Below, piece by piece: positions 22,532-35,081 of a stretch of 64,000 nucleotides of DNA. The position numbers and the translations under genes were made by a program. The notes under the pieces were generated by a model. It searched no databases. It was given only the letters and a program-made list of their open reading frames with translations, and was not told where the DNA came from. Each line of letters opens with the position of its first letter. Within the stretch, counting starts at the first letter, position 1. Origin of the DNA: Thermothelomyces thermophilus ATCC 42464 (Eukaryota; Ascomycota; Sordariomycetes; Sordariales; Chaetomiaceae); contig NC_016477.1 in the NCBI RefSeq assembly GCF_000226095.1, forward strand, positions 2,728,001 through 2,792,000, written 5' to 3'.

Positions 22532-24538
22532 CTAGTTCCTATAAATTATCCTCTAGTCTAAAATCAAGCTATTTAACTAGATACTATAGTTCCCTATTAA
22601 TAGTATATAAATCTAGAATTTCTTCGATATTCTATTCTTCTTCCTTGTCTTCTGCTTTGATATATATAGTAACCTTAGCGTTTTTCGGTGCTAGTTCGAG
22701 AAGTAAAATATAAAAAACATCTGTCTATAGTCATATAGATGACGGTAACGATAGTCAGTAGTTAGATGTCGAAATTTGTTCTTTAATAACAAAGGGTCTA
22801 ACCTTCTTAAAGTCTAGCTTTGTACTTGGTCGTTTGGTTTGTAAGTTTCGTACAATTAGGTAGACTTTATCTCCCCTCTTTAGGCAAGGTCCTTTGAGCC
22901 TGTATTTGTTGTAGTAGTTCTTTATTCTGGTCTTGATAAACTCGAGTTCCTTTTTGAGCTTTTTATATAGTGTGTACATTTGTTCCGCTTTGACTGCTAC
23001 TCTTAGCACTATAACCTCTGGTCCTTGCCTAAGGTGTGCTTTATATCTATAGTTTGTAAAGAATAGTATGACTTTAGTCATTTCTATTAATGTTATATTG
23101 TAAGCAAGTTATACTATTGGTAATAGTATAACCTAGTTATCTTATTGGTAGTTAATATAAGAACAGAGATACTACTTGATAACTTGGTTTAGTCGCTCCG
23201 TTTGTCTGTTAGTCTGTAGGTGATATACTATTGACAGCTTACTATTAACGCTTAATCGTTGTATTAACGCTTACTAGAACTTTAATACGAACTTGGTGTC
23301 TCTATCGGTAATCTATTCTTACGGCCAAGTATATACTAATGTAACTTGCTAATAGATTACGTCTGCTAATTGTTCTATTATCTAGGACTCCTTGTAGGGA
23401 AAGAAGTATACCTATTTAGTTAGGCAATCTACCATAGTAAGAATACTATCGTAGATTACTCCTATAGCTATATCCTTAGATTCTAGTAGCTTTGTAATAA
23501 AGTCTATCGTAACTAAACTCTATAGTTTGTTAGCTATTAGTAGTAGCTAAAGTAGCCTATACAGTTTATATCGTGCTGTTTTGCTTCGATTATAGATGTC
23601 GTAGTTCCGTACGACTTCCTTAACTCGTGCCAGTAACTATAGAAAGTTATAGTGTTTCTTAACTTATACGATAGTCTTCGTAACTCCTTTATATCCTCCG
23701 AGTTTCGACTTATAGAGTTCTCGAATCATTCGTAGCTATTAATCCTTATCGTAGATATATACTTTGCCTCGGTATTAGAGTTTCCTATCTCTTTCTTCTA
23801 CTCCATTAGGTACTAGTAGTCCGGGTGCTACTTAATATTATATCTCGTTAATCCTTTCTTCTCGAAAGATTATATAATATTCTAGGAACAAGTCAAGTAG
23901 ATTATCCTCTACGGGTATCTACATTTCGTAATATAGCGTTCTATCTGTTCGTTCCTTGAACAACGGTAGTGTTATTTCCGTTCGTTTTTCTATATAATCC
24001 GTTTATCGGCTTAAGATATCTGCTTATACGTTCTCTTTGCCCTTCTTGTAGCGGATCTCAAAGTTAAATTCCGTGAGGAATTCTGCCTATTATATTTATC
24101 GTCTATTAAGCTCCTTCGTCGTCGTAAAGTATCGTAAATTCTTATAGTCTATATATATTTATACCGGTTTAATTGTACCGCTAAGGTATAGTTACTATTC
24201 CTTGAAAGCTTTAATAGTTGTAAGTAGTTCCTTATTATAGATTAGATAATTAAGACATAGTCTATCGAGCTTCTTTAAAAAGAAGGCTATAGGATATAGC
24301 TTTCCTTGTTCGTCTCGTTATCCTAATTGTCCTCTAATGGCGTAGTTTAAAGCGTTCATTTCTACCTCAAATGGCTTCTTAGGATTTAGTAATATTAGTA
24401 CTAGATCTTTAGTAATAGTATTACAGATCTATATAAATGCTTACTTATACTATTCTTCCCATTGGAATTTAGCGTTCTTCCTAGTAAGTTCGTATAAAGG
24501 TCGTATAATCGTTCTAAAATTTCCAATAAATATCTAGT
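22428..24538 (-). pseudogene. C pol, 3' fragment (RT end to chromodomain)
   Basis: Continues from 39715 across the D insertion; the two parts add up to 3567 nt, the family length. Carries RNase H, integrase (C-terminal part open at 22755-23081) and the chromodomain (about 22545-22670), and ends TAA TAG. Confidence 0.87.
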
Positions 24539-24965
24539 TATCACGGAAATATACATATAGGACGCTGCCTAAGCCGCCTTCCCCAACAAGCCAATAGGAC
24601 AGCAGGCACGAATAGACCAATCAGGGAAGGATCATGCTTGGCAAAGTGATCTATACGCTATAGGATCACTATCACAGCCGTAATCCAGACGGCAGAGGAT
24701 CACTAGATAAAGAGTAATCCCAGGATTATATATATATATAGATAATCACTCGTTACAGTAGACTCTAGGAGTTCACTAGTAATAACAACCCAACCTATAA
24801 TTATAGTACTTATACTAAGCATCGCTAACTATTATAGAAGATAACTCTAGTATTATTATAAACCCTTTAACTTTACCAAATCCCTTAGATAACCTATACG
24901 CCCGTCCCGCTTAACCTACCTTTGTCTAAACCCTTTTAGAAGAAGTCTAAGTTAGGTTTATCACA
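24539..24965 (+). repeat. D 5' LTR (427 bp)
   Basis: Begins TATCACGG and ends GTTTATCACA. Half-site array at 24629-24720 with the same 17-bp step as in B. TATA run at about 24726-24740, predicted transcript start at 24778. Confidence 0.95.
24629..24720 (+). promoter_or_regulatory. U3 operator-like array in D
   Basis: Six alternating half-sites, forward forms GGATCAT/GGATCAC and reverse forms GTGATCT/GTAATCC, all with 10-nt gaps. The array is 92 bp long as in B. Differences from B are transitions only. Confidence 0.68.
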
Positions 24966-24966
24966 C

Positions 24967-24978
24967 GTTGCTATCACT
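24967..24978 (+). other. D primer-binding site, haplotype 1
   Basis: GTTGCTATCACT, one base after the LTR. It is the exact reverse complement of AGTGATAGCAAC, the transcript-start haplotype found least mutated in LTRs such as 50382-50393. Confidence 0.6.
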
Positions 24979-24992
24979 CCCTTTGTTCTATT

Positions 24993-25792
24993 ATAATTTA
25001 GGACAAAGGTAATTTCGACCTCGACATTGATATGACTACTAATGTTATAGCTAAATAGCTGCTTACCTAGCTTGGTCAACTCTATTAGCAGATCTAAGAG
25101 TTAGACTAAAGAGATAAGGCTGCTTAAGCTCGGATCAAGGAACTCGAGAACGGCGAAAAGCACTCGTAGAAGCTAGTCAACGAGGCCTATACCAAAATCA
25201 AGGCACTCGAAGGCACTAAAGCGAGCCGTATTAAGATCAAACTACCTAGCAAATATAGAGGAACTAAGGAGGATCTTATAGGATTCCTAACGAACCTCTA
25301 ATCTTACTTCTGGCTTAATGACAACAAGTTTCCGGATGATAAAGCCAAAGTCCTCTATATAGCTACGAGACTAGAGGGCAAGGTACGTAGATAGTTTAAG
25401 CCTACGTAGAATAACTATCTTACTAAGGAAGACAAAGACGACTAAGACATATTTATATAGGCAGTCTTTTAATCCTATAACTATTTTAAAGAAGAGCTTT
25501 AGAAGGTTTTTAGCGATAAAGACAAGAAGATTTATATATAAGAAAGACTTGCTAATCTCTAATAGACCAAGTTAATAGCTTCCTATACTATATAGTTCAG
25601 ATAGGACATGCTCAAGTCTTAGCTTAACGATAAGGCGTTAATGTAACTATTCTATAATGGCTTAAAGGAAAAGGTTAAAGATAAGCTATATAAGTATAAC
25701 TAGCCTAAGACCCTAGACAAATACATTATACAGGCTATTAGAATCGATAATCGATTCTATATACAAGAGTAGTAGAAACGAGGTTAGATAAA
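24993..25792 (+). pseudogene. D gag, N-terminal fragment
   Basis: Start mutated to ATA. Runs through the capsid-like domain to the region just before the zinc knuckle, where E is inserted (TSD ATAAA). Confidence 0.83.
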
Positions 25793-26250
25793 TGTAACAA
25801 ACCTAACTTAGACTTCTTCTAAAAGGGTTTAGACGGAGGTAAATTAAGTAAGATAAGCGCGTAGGTCGTCTAAGGGATTCGGTAAAGCTAAAGGGTTTAT
25901 AATAACACTAGAGTTATCTCTTACAATAGTTAGTGATGCTTAGTATAAGTACTTGTGATTATAGATTAGGTTGCTATTACTAGTAAACTCCTAGAGTCTA
26001 CTATAGCAAGTGGCTATTTATATGTATATATACTTCTGCCGATCGCTTATAGTCCCCTTCTATCCTGTCCTTAGATCGCCTTTGGTAGCTAGCTATCCTC
26101 TGCTATCTTTCCCTTTTGGCAATCGTCCGCCCGTGGTAGCCTATGCTCCCTACCGATCCTGTGTCAGCCTCGCTTCGTGCCCTTCTTGATTGGTGGCTTA
26201 TTTAGCCTCCTGTGCCCTACTAGGTCGCGGTATATGGTTGGCTTGTGACA
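25793..26250 (-). repeat. E 3' LTR (458 bp)
   Basis: Plus strand begins TGTAACAAACC and ends CTTGTGACA. U3 (about 26035-26250) differs from all other copies, is comparatively C-rich, and carries GATCGC/GGCAATC-like motifs rather than GATCAC. Confidence 0.95.
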
Positions 26251-26340
26251 CAATGCCCCCTCTTTAGGGCTTTTAACCCGAAAGCTTCTTATGACTTGTT
26301 TCAAATACTATTAATACCCCCTTTTCTTTCCCTATAGATA

Positions 26341-27048
26341 ATGTCCTTCTTCTGCTAGCTTCCTTCTACTATAGCTGATCGTGTTCCTAGGAGCTGTCGT
26401 AATCTTAAGCGCAAATGACATGCTATTATGATTAAGATTAAGCGAGAGGGTTATAAGGTCGCTATACCTTGTAAGCGTTGTTAGAATACAAAGCTACAAA
26501 AGCGTTATATAATAATAGAGGGTTTGAATAAGTGTTAGAACTATATTCGTATAGGCAAGAAGTATAGTAGCCTAAACGTTATAGATGCCTATAGGTTCCT
26601 TATTATTTTCCTTTGTAGTCCTAGGTTACTAACTGTCTTAGTCCTTTCGAATTTGTTAGAGTAGGAGAAGGTTTCAAAAGAGATTACTAAGACTAAGGCG
26701 CTTCTTGCTTAGATACTAAGCCGTTTAAGTTAATTACATCGTTTGTAGCAATCCCTATACGATTATAGTACCAAGGTTTTTCGTCATGGCGTAGCTTATC
26801 TAGAGGAGGAGGAAGAACTAGATACTCCTTTGCCGATATCAGAGATATAGACCCTCACGGGTTAGGCTTAGGCATTAGGTGCTTTTGACGTGCTCGATTA
26901 GGAGTTGATTGGGTTAGATCCTAGTTTTAATTCTAGCAGGTTCCCCTCTTTTTCTATTAGGGAATAGGCTTTAGAGCCAGTTCTTGTAGCTGGTTAGGAT
27001 TCCGCTAGTAAAACTGCTCTAGTTTCTCAGGGTAACTTAGGTTCTTAA
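26341..27048 (+). pseudogene. E antisense gene: divergent Zn2Cys6-like cluster, two exons
   Basis: Exon 1 is 26341-26590 and exon 2 is 26642-27048, joining to 219 codons with stop. The 51-nt intron has donor ATAGGT (from GTAGGT), a classic TACTAAC branch motif and GTCTTAG acceptor. Cluster spacing is CX2CX8CX8CX2CX6C at 44, 47, 56, 65, 68 and 75, slightly wider than in other types; positions 44, 47 and 65 are still Cys. Start ATG intact. Exon 2 is longer, with an E-rich block near 26800 and an intact tail LVSQGNLGS before TAA. Its divergence parallels the divergent U3. Confidence 0.7.
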
Positions 27049-30000
27049 CTAGTTCCTATAAGTTATCTTCTGGTCCAAAATCAAGCTATTTGACTAGGTA
27101 CTATAGTTCTCCGTTAATAATATATAAATCTAGGATTTCTTTGACGTCCTATTCTTCCTCTTCGTTTTCTACTTTGATATATATAGTAACCTTGGCGTTC
27201 TTCGGCGCTAGTTTAAGAAGTGAAATATAAAAAACATCTATCTATAGTTATATAGATGACGGTAACGATAGTTAGTAGTTAGATGTTAAGATTCGTTCTT
27301 TGATAATAAAGGGTCCGACCTTCTTGAAGTCTAGCTTCGTGCTTAGTCATTTGGTTTATAGGTTTCGTACGATTAGGTAGACTTTGTCTCCCCTCTCTAG
27401 GCAAGGTCCCTCAAGCCCGTATTTGTCATAGTAGTTCTTTATTCTGGTTTTGATAAACTCGAGTTCTTTTTTAAGCTTCTTATATAATATGTACATTTGT
27501 TCTGCTTTAACTGCTGCTCTTGGCACTATAACCTCTAGTCCTTGCCTAAGGTCTGCTTTATATCTATAGTTCGCAAAGAACGGTATAACTTTAGTTGTTT
27601 CTGTTGGCGTTGTATTGTAAGCGAGTTATACTATTAGCAATAGCATGACCTAGTCGTCTTACTAGTAGTTAACGTAAGAATGGAGGTACTACTCGATAAC
27701 TTGGTTTAGTCGTTCCGTTTGTCTGTCAGTCTATAGGTAGTATGCCGTTAATAGCTTGCTATTAACGCCTAATCGTTGTATTAACGCCTGCTAGAACTTT
27801 AATATAAACTTGGTGTCTCTGTCGGTAATCTATTCCTATGGCCAAGTGTGTACTAATGCGACTTGCCGATAGATTACGTCTACTAACTATTCTACTATCT
27901 AGGACTCTTTATAGGGAAAGAAGTATATCTATTTAGTTAAGCGGTCTATTATAGTAAGAATACTATTATAGATTACCCCTATAGCTATGTCCTTAGATTC
28001 TAGCAGTTTCGTAATAAAGTCTATTATAACTAAACTCTATAGTTTGTCGGCTATTAGTAGTAGCTAAAGTAACCTATATAGCTTGTATTATACCGTTTTG
28101 CTTCAATTATGGATATTATAGTTCTATACGACTTCCTTGACTTGTGTCGTTAACTATAGAAAGTCGTAGTGTTTTTTGACTTATACAACAGTCTTTATAA
28201 CTCCTTTATATCCTCCGAGTTTCGACTCGTAGAGTCCTTGAATTATTCGCAGCTATTAATCTTTATCGTAGATATACGCTTTACCTCGGTACTAGAGTTT
28301 CCTATCTTTTTCTTTTACTCCATTAGGTACTACTAGTCCGGGTGTTACTTAATACTATACCTCATTAATCCTTTCTTCTCAAAAGATTATATAACATTCT
28401 AGGAACGAGTTAAGTAGGTCATCTTCTATAGGTATCTATATTTCGTAATATAGCGTTCCGTCCATTCGTTCTTTGAATAACGGTGGCATTATTTCCGTTC
28501 GTCCTTCTATATAATCTATTTATCGGCTTAAGGCGTCCGCTCGTACGTTCTCTTTGCCCTTCTTGTAGCAGATCTTAAAATTGAATTCCGTAAGGAATTC
28601 TGCCTATCGTATTTGTCGTCCGTTAAGCTCCTTCGTCGTCGTAAAGTATCGCAAATTCTTGTAATCTATATATACTTGTACTAGTTTGATCGTACTACTA
28701 AGGTATAGTCGCTATTCCTTAAAAGCTTCGATAATCGTAAGTAGTTCCTTATTATAGATCGGATAATTAAGATATAGTCTATTAAGCTTCTTTAAAAAGA
28801 AGGCTATAGGATGTAGCTTCCCTTGTTTATCTCGTTATCCTAACTATCCTCCAATGGTATAGTCTAAAGCGTCCGTTTCTACCTTAAATAGCTTCTTAGG
28901 GTCTAGTAGTACTAGTATTAGATCTTTAGTAATGGTATTACGGATCTACGTAAATGCTTGCTCGTATTACTCTTCCTATTAGAATTTAGCGTTCTTCTTG
29001 GTAAGTTTATATAAAGGTCGTACGATCACTCTAAAGTTCCTAATAAACATCCGGTAGAAGTTCGTAAACCCGATAAAACTTCATACTTTCGTGACTAACG
29101 TTAGTTGTAGCTAATCCTTGATAGCTTCGACCTTTAAAGGTTCTATCCGGATTTATCCTAGGGATATCTCGTATTCTAAAAACACTATCTTCCTAACATA
29201 GAATTCGCTCTTTTCCTTGTTAACTAATAGCTTATATATATATAACGTATCTAGTACTACTCTTATATACTTCCGGTGTTTATCTATCGTTTTGGAGAAG
29301 ATAAGTATATCGTCGAAATAACATACTATAAATTTGTTAAGAAAGGATCGGATAGCTTGATTAATTAGGGCTTAGAACGTTGCCGGTACGTTTGTAAGTC
29401 CAAATGGCATAACAAGGTACTTGTAATAGCTATAGGGTGTCCTAAAGGCTGTTTTCTACTCGTTACCTTCTTTAATCTGTATATAGTTATAGGCCGATAG
29501 TAAGTCAAGACATATAAAATATTAGGCTCCTACTAACTAATCTTAGAGCCATAAGATTAGCGATAACGGGTATCGGTTTTTCACAGTCTATTTGTTAAGT
29601 TACTAATAGTTAACGTATAACTATAGCTTTCTATCTTTCTTAGGCATAAATAGGATTAGGTAGCTTGCTAGCAATGTCGATAGGCAGATATATCCTCTTC
29701 GAAGATTCTCCTCTAAATATCACTTAAGTTCTTCGTTCTATATCTAGCTTATATAGTAAATCTTAAAGAACTTTAGTTATGCTCCTTCCTTAAGCTTAAT
29801 CTCGTAATCCTATAGGCTATATTCTAGTAATCCTTCTAGATACTATAGTTTAAATGCTAAGTGTCTTTCGTATTCCTTTAGTACTTCCCTAGTCTTATCT
29901 TGTCTCTCGGCTTTCTAATAGTATACGAACTTGGTTCCGTCTATAGCGATACTAGCAATTTCTTCCATCTTAACCTACTACTCTAGTTACAGTGCTCTAC

Positions 30001-30511
30001 ATTTATTAACGGAGAGAATAGCTGTCGGCGGTTTAGCTTGTTCCTCCTATTATAATGTCGGTATCGTTATACCACTTCTTCTAGAGTCTGTAATAGTCTG
30101 CCTGCTACTATCTGTCTCTTATAGTAGATCTATAGGATATGCCTTCCCCTAAGTATCGTCTGCTCGCGATCCTTATACGCTTCCTATCTTATTAGTCGAA
30201 TATAACTCCGTTTAGGGTTATAGGTAGCTACTATTCTTCTAGCTAATATCTAGGTTATAATCTTTATACTATAGTAATCCTAATATTATATCTTTATTAT
30301 TACCTATATCTACGATACTAAATATAACTGCTATAGTTTTCCCTGTTATAGTGATGTTAATTGGTTTAGTCTCCTTATATACCTATTATATTAGAAATAG
30401 CCCTTTAATTATACTATGCTTTTACTTCATTCTCTAAGGTATCTATAGCTAATTTATAAGTATCGGCAAAATTAGGTTTATCTCTACTCTACTATCTACT
30501 AGTACGAGCAT
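26957..30511 (-). pseudogene. E pol remnant
   Basis: 3555 nt in frame from ATG to TAA, 12 nt shorter than most because the tail after the chromodomain differs (NPNQLQELALKPIP). That stop could be a mutated CAA. RT, RNase H, integrase (KVRSF-type C-terminal region near 27300-27560) and chromodomain (about 27065-27190) align with the others. Confidence 0.84.
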
Positions 30512-32934
30512 TTCGTGCTATTTCTATTATACTATTATCTATAATCGCTTGTCTTATCACCGTCGTCCAAAGATTATGGCGATTTCCTATGTTTCTACCG
30601 GGAGGTCTCGATATAGTGGTCTCTTACGCTAGTTCCTCCTATACTACACTACTACTCACCGCTATATAGGCGTTAATAGTTTTTGGGCCCCTTGAAGGGC
30701 CCTGACCCGTTTCCTAGGTTAGTGCTAACCTCTTTGGTTATTCGGCTAATAGTAGCTTCGTCGATTATACTCATTTCTGTAAGCCATTGAGTGCTAGTAG
30801 CTTCCTACCATTAGGTCTATTCTGCTTTCTGTCGTACGTACTATAGCTTTATCTAAAGCTCCTAGATCCGCGATTTCTTTTCGTCTGCGTAGTAGAGGTA
30901 GTCGTTACTTCGGCACGAGTCCCATATGTCTCGTCCTATTCCGTAGTGCCTAGGCTAGGCTTGTTTTGGTACTACCGTAATGCCTTCTAAATCGCGGGCT
31001 TCGATTTTCCAAAGCAATTCGGCCGCTCTGTTTTCTACATTATAGACCCATTCTATAGGGCAGAGGCTTCTGTCCTTATTTTCTTGTCAGGTCAGCCAGT
31101 GATTGTTTTCAAATTTATCGTAAAAGTAATATCGGCATTTATATAATATATACTAGAACCAGGGCACTTGTATATATGCCTCGTGTCACGGGTATAGTCG
31201 TGTAGCGTTGCCTAGAAGGTATTGGAATTCTTTTCCAAATCCTTCCCACTATACGTAGACCGTAGGTACTCTAATGCTAAGGTAGGAATGTTTCTTCTAG
31301 TAGTTTTCCTACGTATATTTGTCTTTTCTATAGTTTATATATATAAACTAGTACTCTAGGTTCTATATGTCGTAGCTAAGTTACTAATCGTCAAAATACT
31401 TAGTGTAGCTATTAGGCCTATTATATATTATAGGCTGTTTCCCTTTAATAGTTTCTATAATATATTAGAGTTCCCTTATCTTGTCCCTTATTTTATCGCT
31501 CTACTAGGTAAGTCAAATTAAGCGTCTATCCTATTTATATAGTTCTATATTAAGCCGGAAAACTTTGTTATAGTACTATTCGATTCATTCCTAGAAGAAT
31601 AGAATATTAAGTCTAGGTCTTTCGATTCCTTAGGTATCGGTTGTCTATAATCTATTCTACCTCTAGGTAACTATAAAACCCTATTGCCTTAAGGCTAAGG
31701 GAATCAAAATTAGTAGTATATATTCCCCTACCGTGTCCTATTCGGCAAGACCTGTTTCTAGGTCTATAGTAACTAGTTCGGAGTATGGTGCTTGTTTGTC
31801 TTTACTATCGCTATCGCGTCCAAGACTATCTATATCGCTATCCCTGTTCTTATAGCTCGTAGCCGCTACTTCGATAACATCCTTAGCGGTTTCGTTAATA
31901 GCTATAATTTCCTTTCTAAGGACTGGTTTCTAGTCTTTCTTTAGGCTTTGATATTCTCGTTTATAGTGTTCTTTCTTTCCGTAGTTATAGTAAGTGACGT
32001 TAGACTTGTTTTTGGCTGTCTTTTTCTTGTCCTACTTCTATATTACGTCTATATCCATAGCTCTAGGATACGTCCTATGTAATATGCTAACGTATACTCG
32101 TTTTTTCTTATCGTTAGCCTTGACCGTAGTTCTGTTTATCTAACCTCGTTTCTACTACTCCTGTACGTAGAGTCGATCATCGATTCTAATGGCCTATACA
32201 ATATATTTATCTAGAGTCTTAGGCCGGTTATACTTATATAGTTCGTCTTTAACCTTTTCTTTTAAGCCATTATAGAATAATTATATTAATGCCTTATCGT
32301 TAAGCTAAGACTTAAGTATATCCTATCTAAACTATATAATATAAGAGGCTATTAACTTGGTCTGTTAGAGATTAGCGAGTCTTTCTTATATATAAATCTT
32401 CTCGTCTTTATCGCTAAAAACCTTTTAAAGCTCTTCTTTAAACCAGTTATAAGATCGAAAGACTGCCTACGTGAATACATCTTAGTCGTCTTCGTCTTCC
32501 TTAGTGAGATAGTTGTTCCATATAGGCTCGAACTATCTAAGTGCCTTGCCCTCTAGTCTTATAGCTACGTAAAGGACTTTGGCTTTATTATCCGGAAACT
32601 TGTCGTCATTAAGCTAGAAGTAAGATTGGAGGTTTGTTAGGAATCCTATAAGATCTTCCTTAGTTCCTCTATATTTGCTAGGTAGTTCGATTTTAATATA
32701 GCTTGCTTTAGCGCCCTCGAGTACCTTGATTTTGGTATAGGCCTTATTAACTAGCTTCTATAAGTGCTTTTTGCCGTTTTCGAGTTCCTTGATCTAAGCT
32801 TAAGCAACCTTATCTCTCTAGTCTAACTCTTAGATCCGCTACTAGAGTTAACCAAGCTAGGTAAGCAGCTATTAGGCTATAACGTTAGTAACTATATTAA
32901 TATTAAGGTCGAAATCACCTCTGTTCTAAGCCAT
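30478..32934 (-). pseudogene. E gag remnant
   Basis: ATG intact at 32934-32932, then M-A-stop-NRGDFDL, where the stop is a former CAG. Spacing to the pol ATG (30511) is the family 2423 nt. The zinc knuckle lies at about 31950-31995. Confidence 0.85.
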
Positions 32935-32948
32935 GATAGAATAAAGAG

Positions 32949-32960
32949 AGTAATAGCAAC
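32949..32960 (-). other. E primer-binding site, haplotype 1
   Basis: Plus-strand AGTAATAGCAAC, identical to the transcript-start sequence as it reads in the 3' LTR (complement at 25970-25981) and one transition away from the 5' LTR copy (33139-33150). It lies one base inside the LTR. Confidence 0.6.
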
Positions 32961-32961
32961 G

Positions 32962-33419
32962 TGTAACGAACCTAACTTAGACTTCTTCTAAAAGGGTTTA
33001 GACAGAGGTAAATTAAGTAAGATAAGTATATAGGTCGTCTAAGGGATTTGGTAAAGCTAAAGGGTTTATAACAACACTAGAGTTATCTCCTACAATAGTT
33101 AGTAATGCTTAGTATAAGTACTTGTGATTATAGGTTAGGTTGCTATCACTAGTGAACTCCTAGAGTCTACTATAACGAGTGGCTATTTATATGTATATAT
33201 ACTTCTGCTGATCGCTTATAGTCTCCTTCTATCCTGTCCTTAGATTGCCTTTGGTAGCTAGCTATCCTCTACTATCTTTCCCTTTTGGCAATCGTTCGCC
33301 TATAGTAGCCTGTGCTCCCTAGCGATCTTGTGTTAGCCTTGCTTTGTGCCCTTCTTGATTAGTGGCTCATTTAGCCTCCTGTGCCCTACTAGGTCGCGGT
33401 ATATAGTTAGCTCGTGACA
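32962..33419 (-). repeat. E 5' LTR (458 bp)
   Basis: Predicted transcript start at 33150 (minus) about 45 nt from a TATATATA run at 33190-33205. This gives U3 of about 269 bp and R plus U5 of about 189 bp. Confidence 0.94.
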
Positions 33420-33424
33420 ATAAA

Positions 33425-35081
33425 TAGAACTACAGTCAAGGCTAACGACAAGAAGAAACGAGCATATATTAGTACCTCGTATAGAACGTATCCTAGAGCT
33501 ATAGATATAGATATAGTATAGAAGCAGGACTAAAAGAAGACGACCAAAGACAAGTCTAATATTATTTACTATAACTATAGAAAGAAAGGGCACTATAAGC
33601 GAGAATATTAAAGCCCGAAGAAAGACTAGAAACTAGTCCCTAGAAAGGAAATTACGACTATTAACGAAACCACTAAGAATGTCATCGAAGTAGTAGCTAC
33701 GAGCTACGAAGATAGGGACAGCGACATAGATAGTCTTAGACATAACGGCGACAGTAAAGACGAATAAGTACTATACTCCGAACTGGTCACTATAGACCTA
33801 GAGACAGGTCTTACCGAATGGGACATGGTAGGAGAGTATATACTACCAATTTCGATTCTCCTAGCCCTAAGGCAGTAGGGTTTTATAGTTATATAGAAGT
33901 AGGATAGATTATAGATAACCGATACCTAAGGAATCGAGAGACCTAGACCTAATATTCTATTCCTCTAGGAATAAATCGAATAGTACTATAACGAAGTTTT
34001 CCGGCTTAACACGGAACTACGTAAATAGGATAGACGCTTAATTCGACTTGCCTAGTAGAGCGATAAGATAAGGGACGAGATAAGGGAACTCTAACGTATC
34101 GTAGAAACCATTAGAGGAGAACGGTCTATAATATACGATAGGCCTGATAGCTATACTAAGTATTTTGATGACTAGTAACTTAGCTATAATATATAGAACC
34201 CTAAGTACTAGTTTATACACGCAAACTACGGAAAAGATAAGCGTATATAGGAAAGCTATTAGAAGAAACACTCCTACCTTAGCATTAGAGTATCTATAGT
34301 CTACGTATAGTGGGAAGGATTTGGGAAAGAGTTCTAATACCTCCTAGGTAACGCCGTATAACTATACCCTTGACACGAGGCACATATATAAGTGCCCTAG
34401 TTCTAGTATATGGCATACGAATGCCGATACCACTTTCGTAATAAATTTAAAAACAATCACTAGCCGACCTAACAAGGAAATGAGGACAGGAGCCTCTGCC
34501 CTGTGGAATAGGTCTATAATGTAGGAAATAGAGCAGCCAAATTGCTCTAGAAGATCGAAGCCTGTAATCTAGAAGGCATTACGGTAGTTCCAAAACGAGC
34601 CTGGCCTAGGCACTACGGAATAGGACGAGATATATAGGACTTGTACTAGAGCAACGATTGCCTTTACCACGTAGACAAGAAGAAATCGTAAATTCGGGAA
34701 CTTTAGATAAAGTTATAGCACGTATAACGGAAAGTAGAACGGACCTAATAGTAGGAAACTATAAGTACTTAATAGCTTATAGAAATAAGCATAATTAATA
34801 AAGCCACTATTAGCCGAACAACCGAAGAGGTTAGTACTAACCTAGGAAATAGGTTAAGGCCTTCTAAGGGGCCCGAAAATCATTAACGTCTGTATAGCAG
34901 AGAGTAGTAGCATAGTATAAGAGGAACTAGCGTAAGAGACCACTGTATCGAAACCTCCCGGCAGAAATATAGGAAATCGCTATAATCTTTAGACGACAGC
35001 GGCAAGATAAGTAATTATAGATAATAGTATAATGGAAACAGCACGAAATGCTTGTACTAGTAGATAGTAGAGCAGAGATAA
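33425..35081 (+). pseudogene. D gag, C-terminal fragment
   Basis: CCHC knuckle at about 33566-33610 and the long extension, ending just past the pol ATG at 35048. Confidence 0.83.

Larger units (their letters stand above)
25793..33419 (-). mobile_element. E: complete chromovirus in D, deepest nesting level
   Basis: 7627 bp, LTRs 458 bp each, TSD ATAAA at 25788-25792 and 33420-33424. Most divergent U3 and antisense gene of the set, though gag-pol has the same layout and spacing. It must be younger than D, C, A and H0. Confidence 0.95.
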
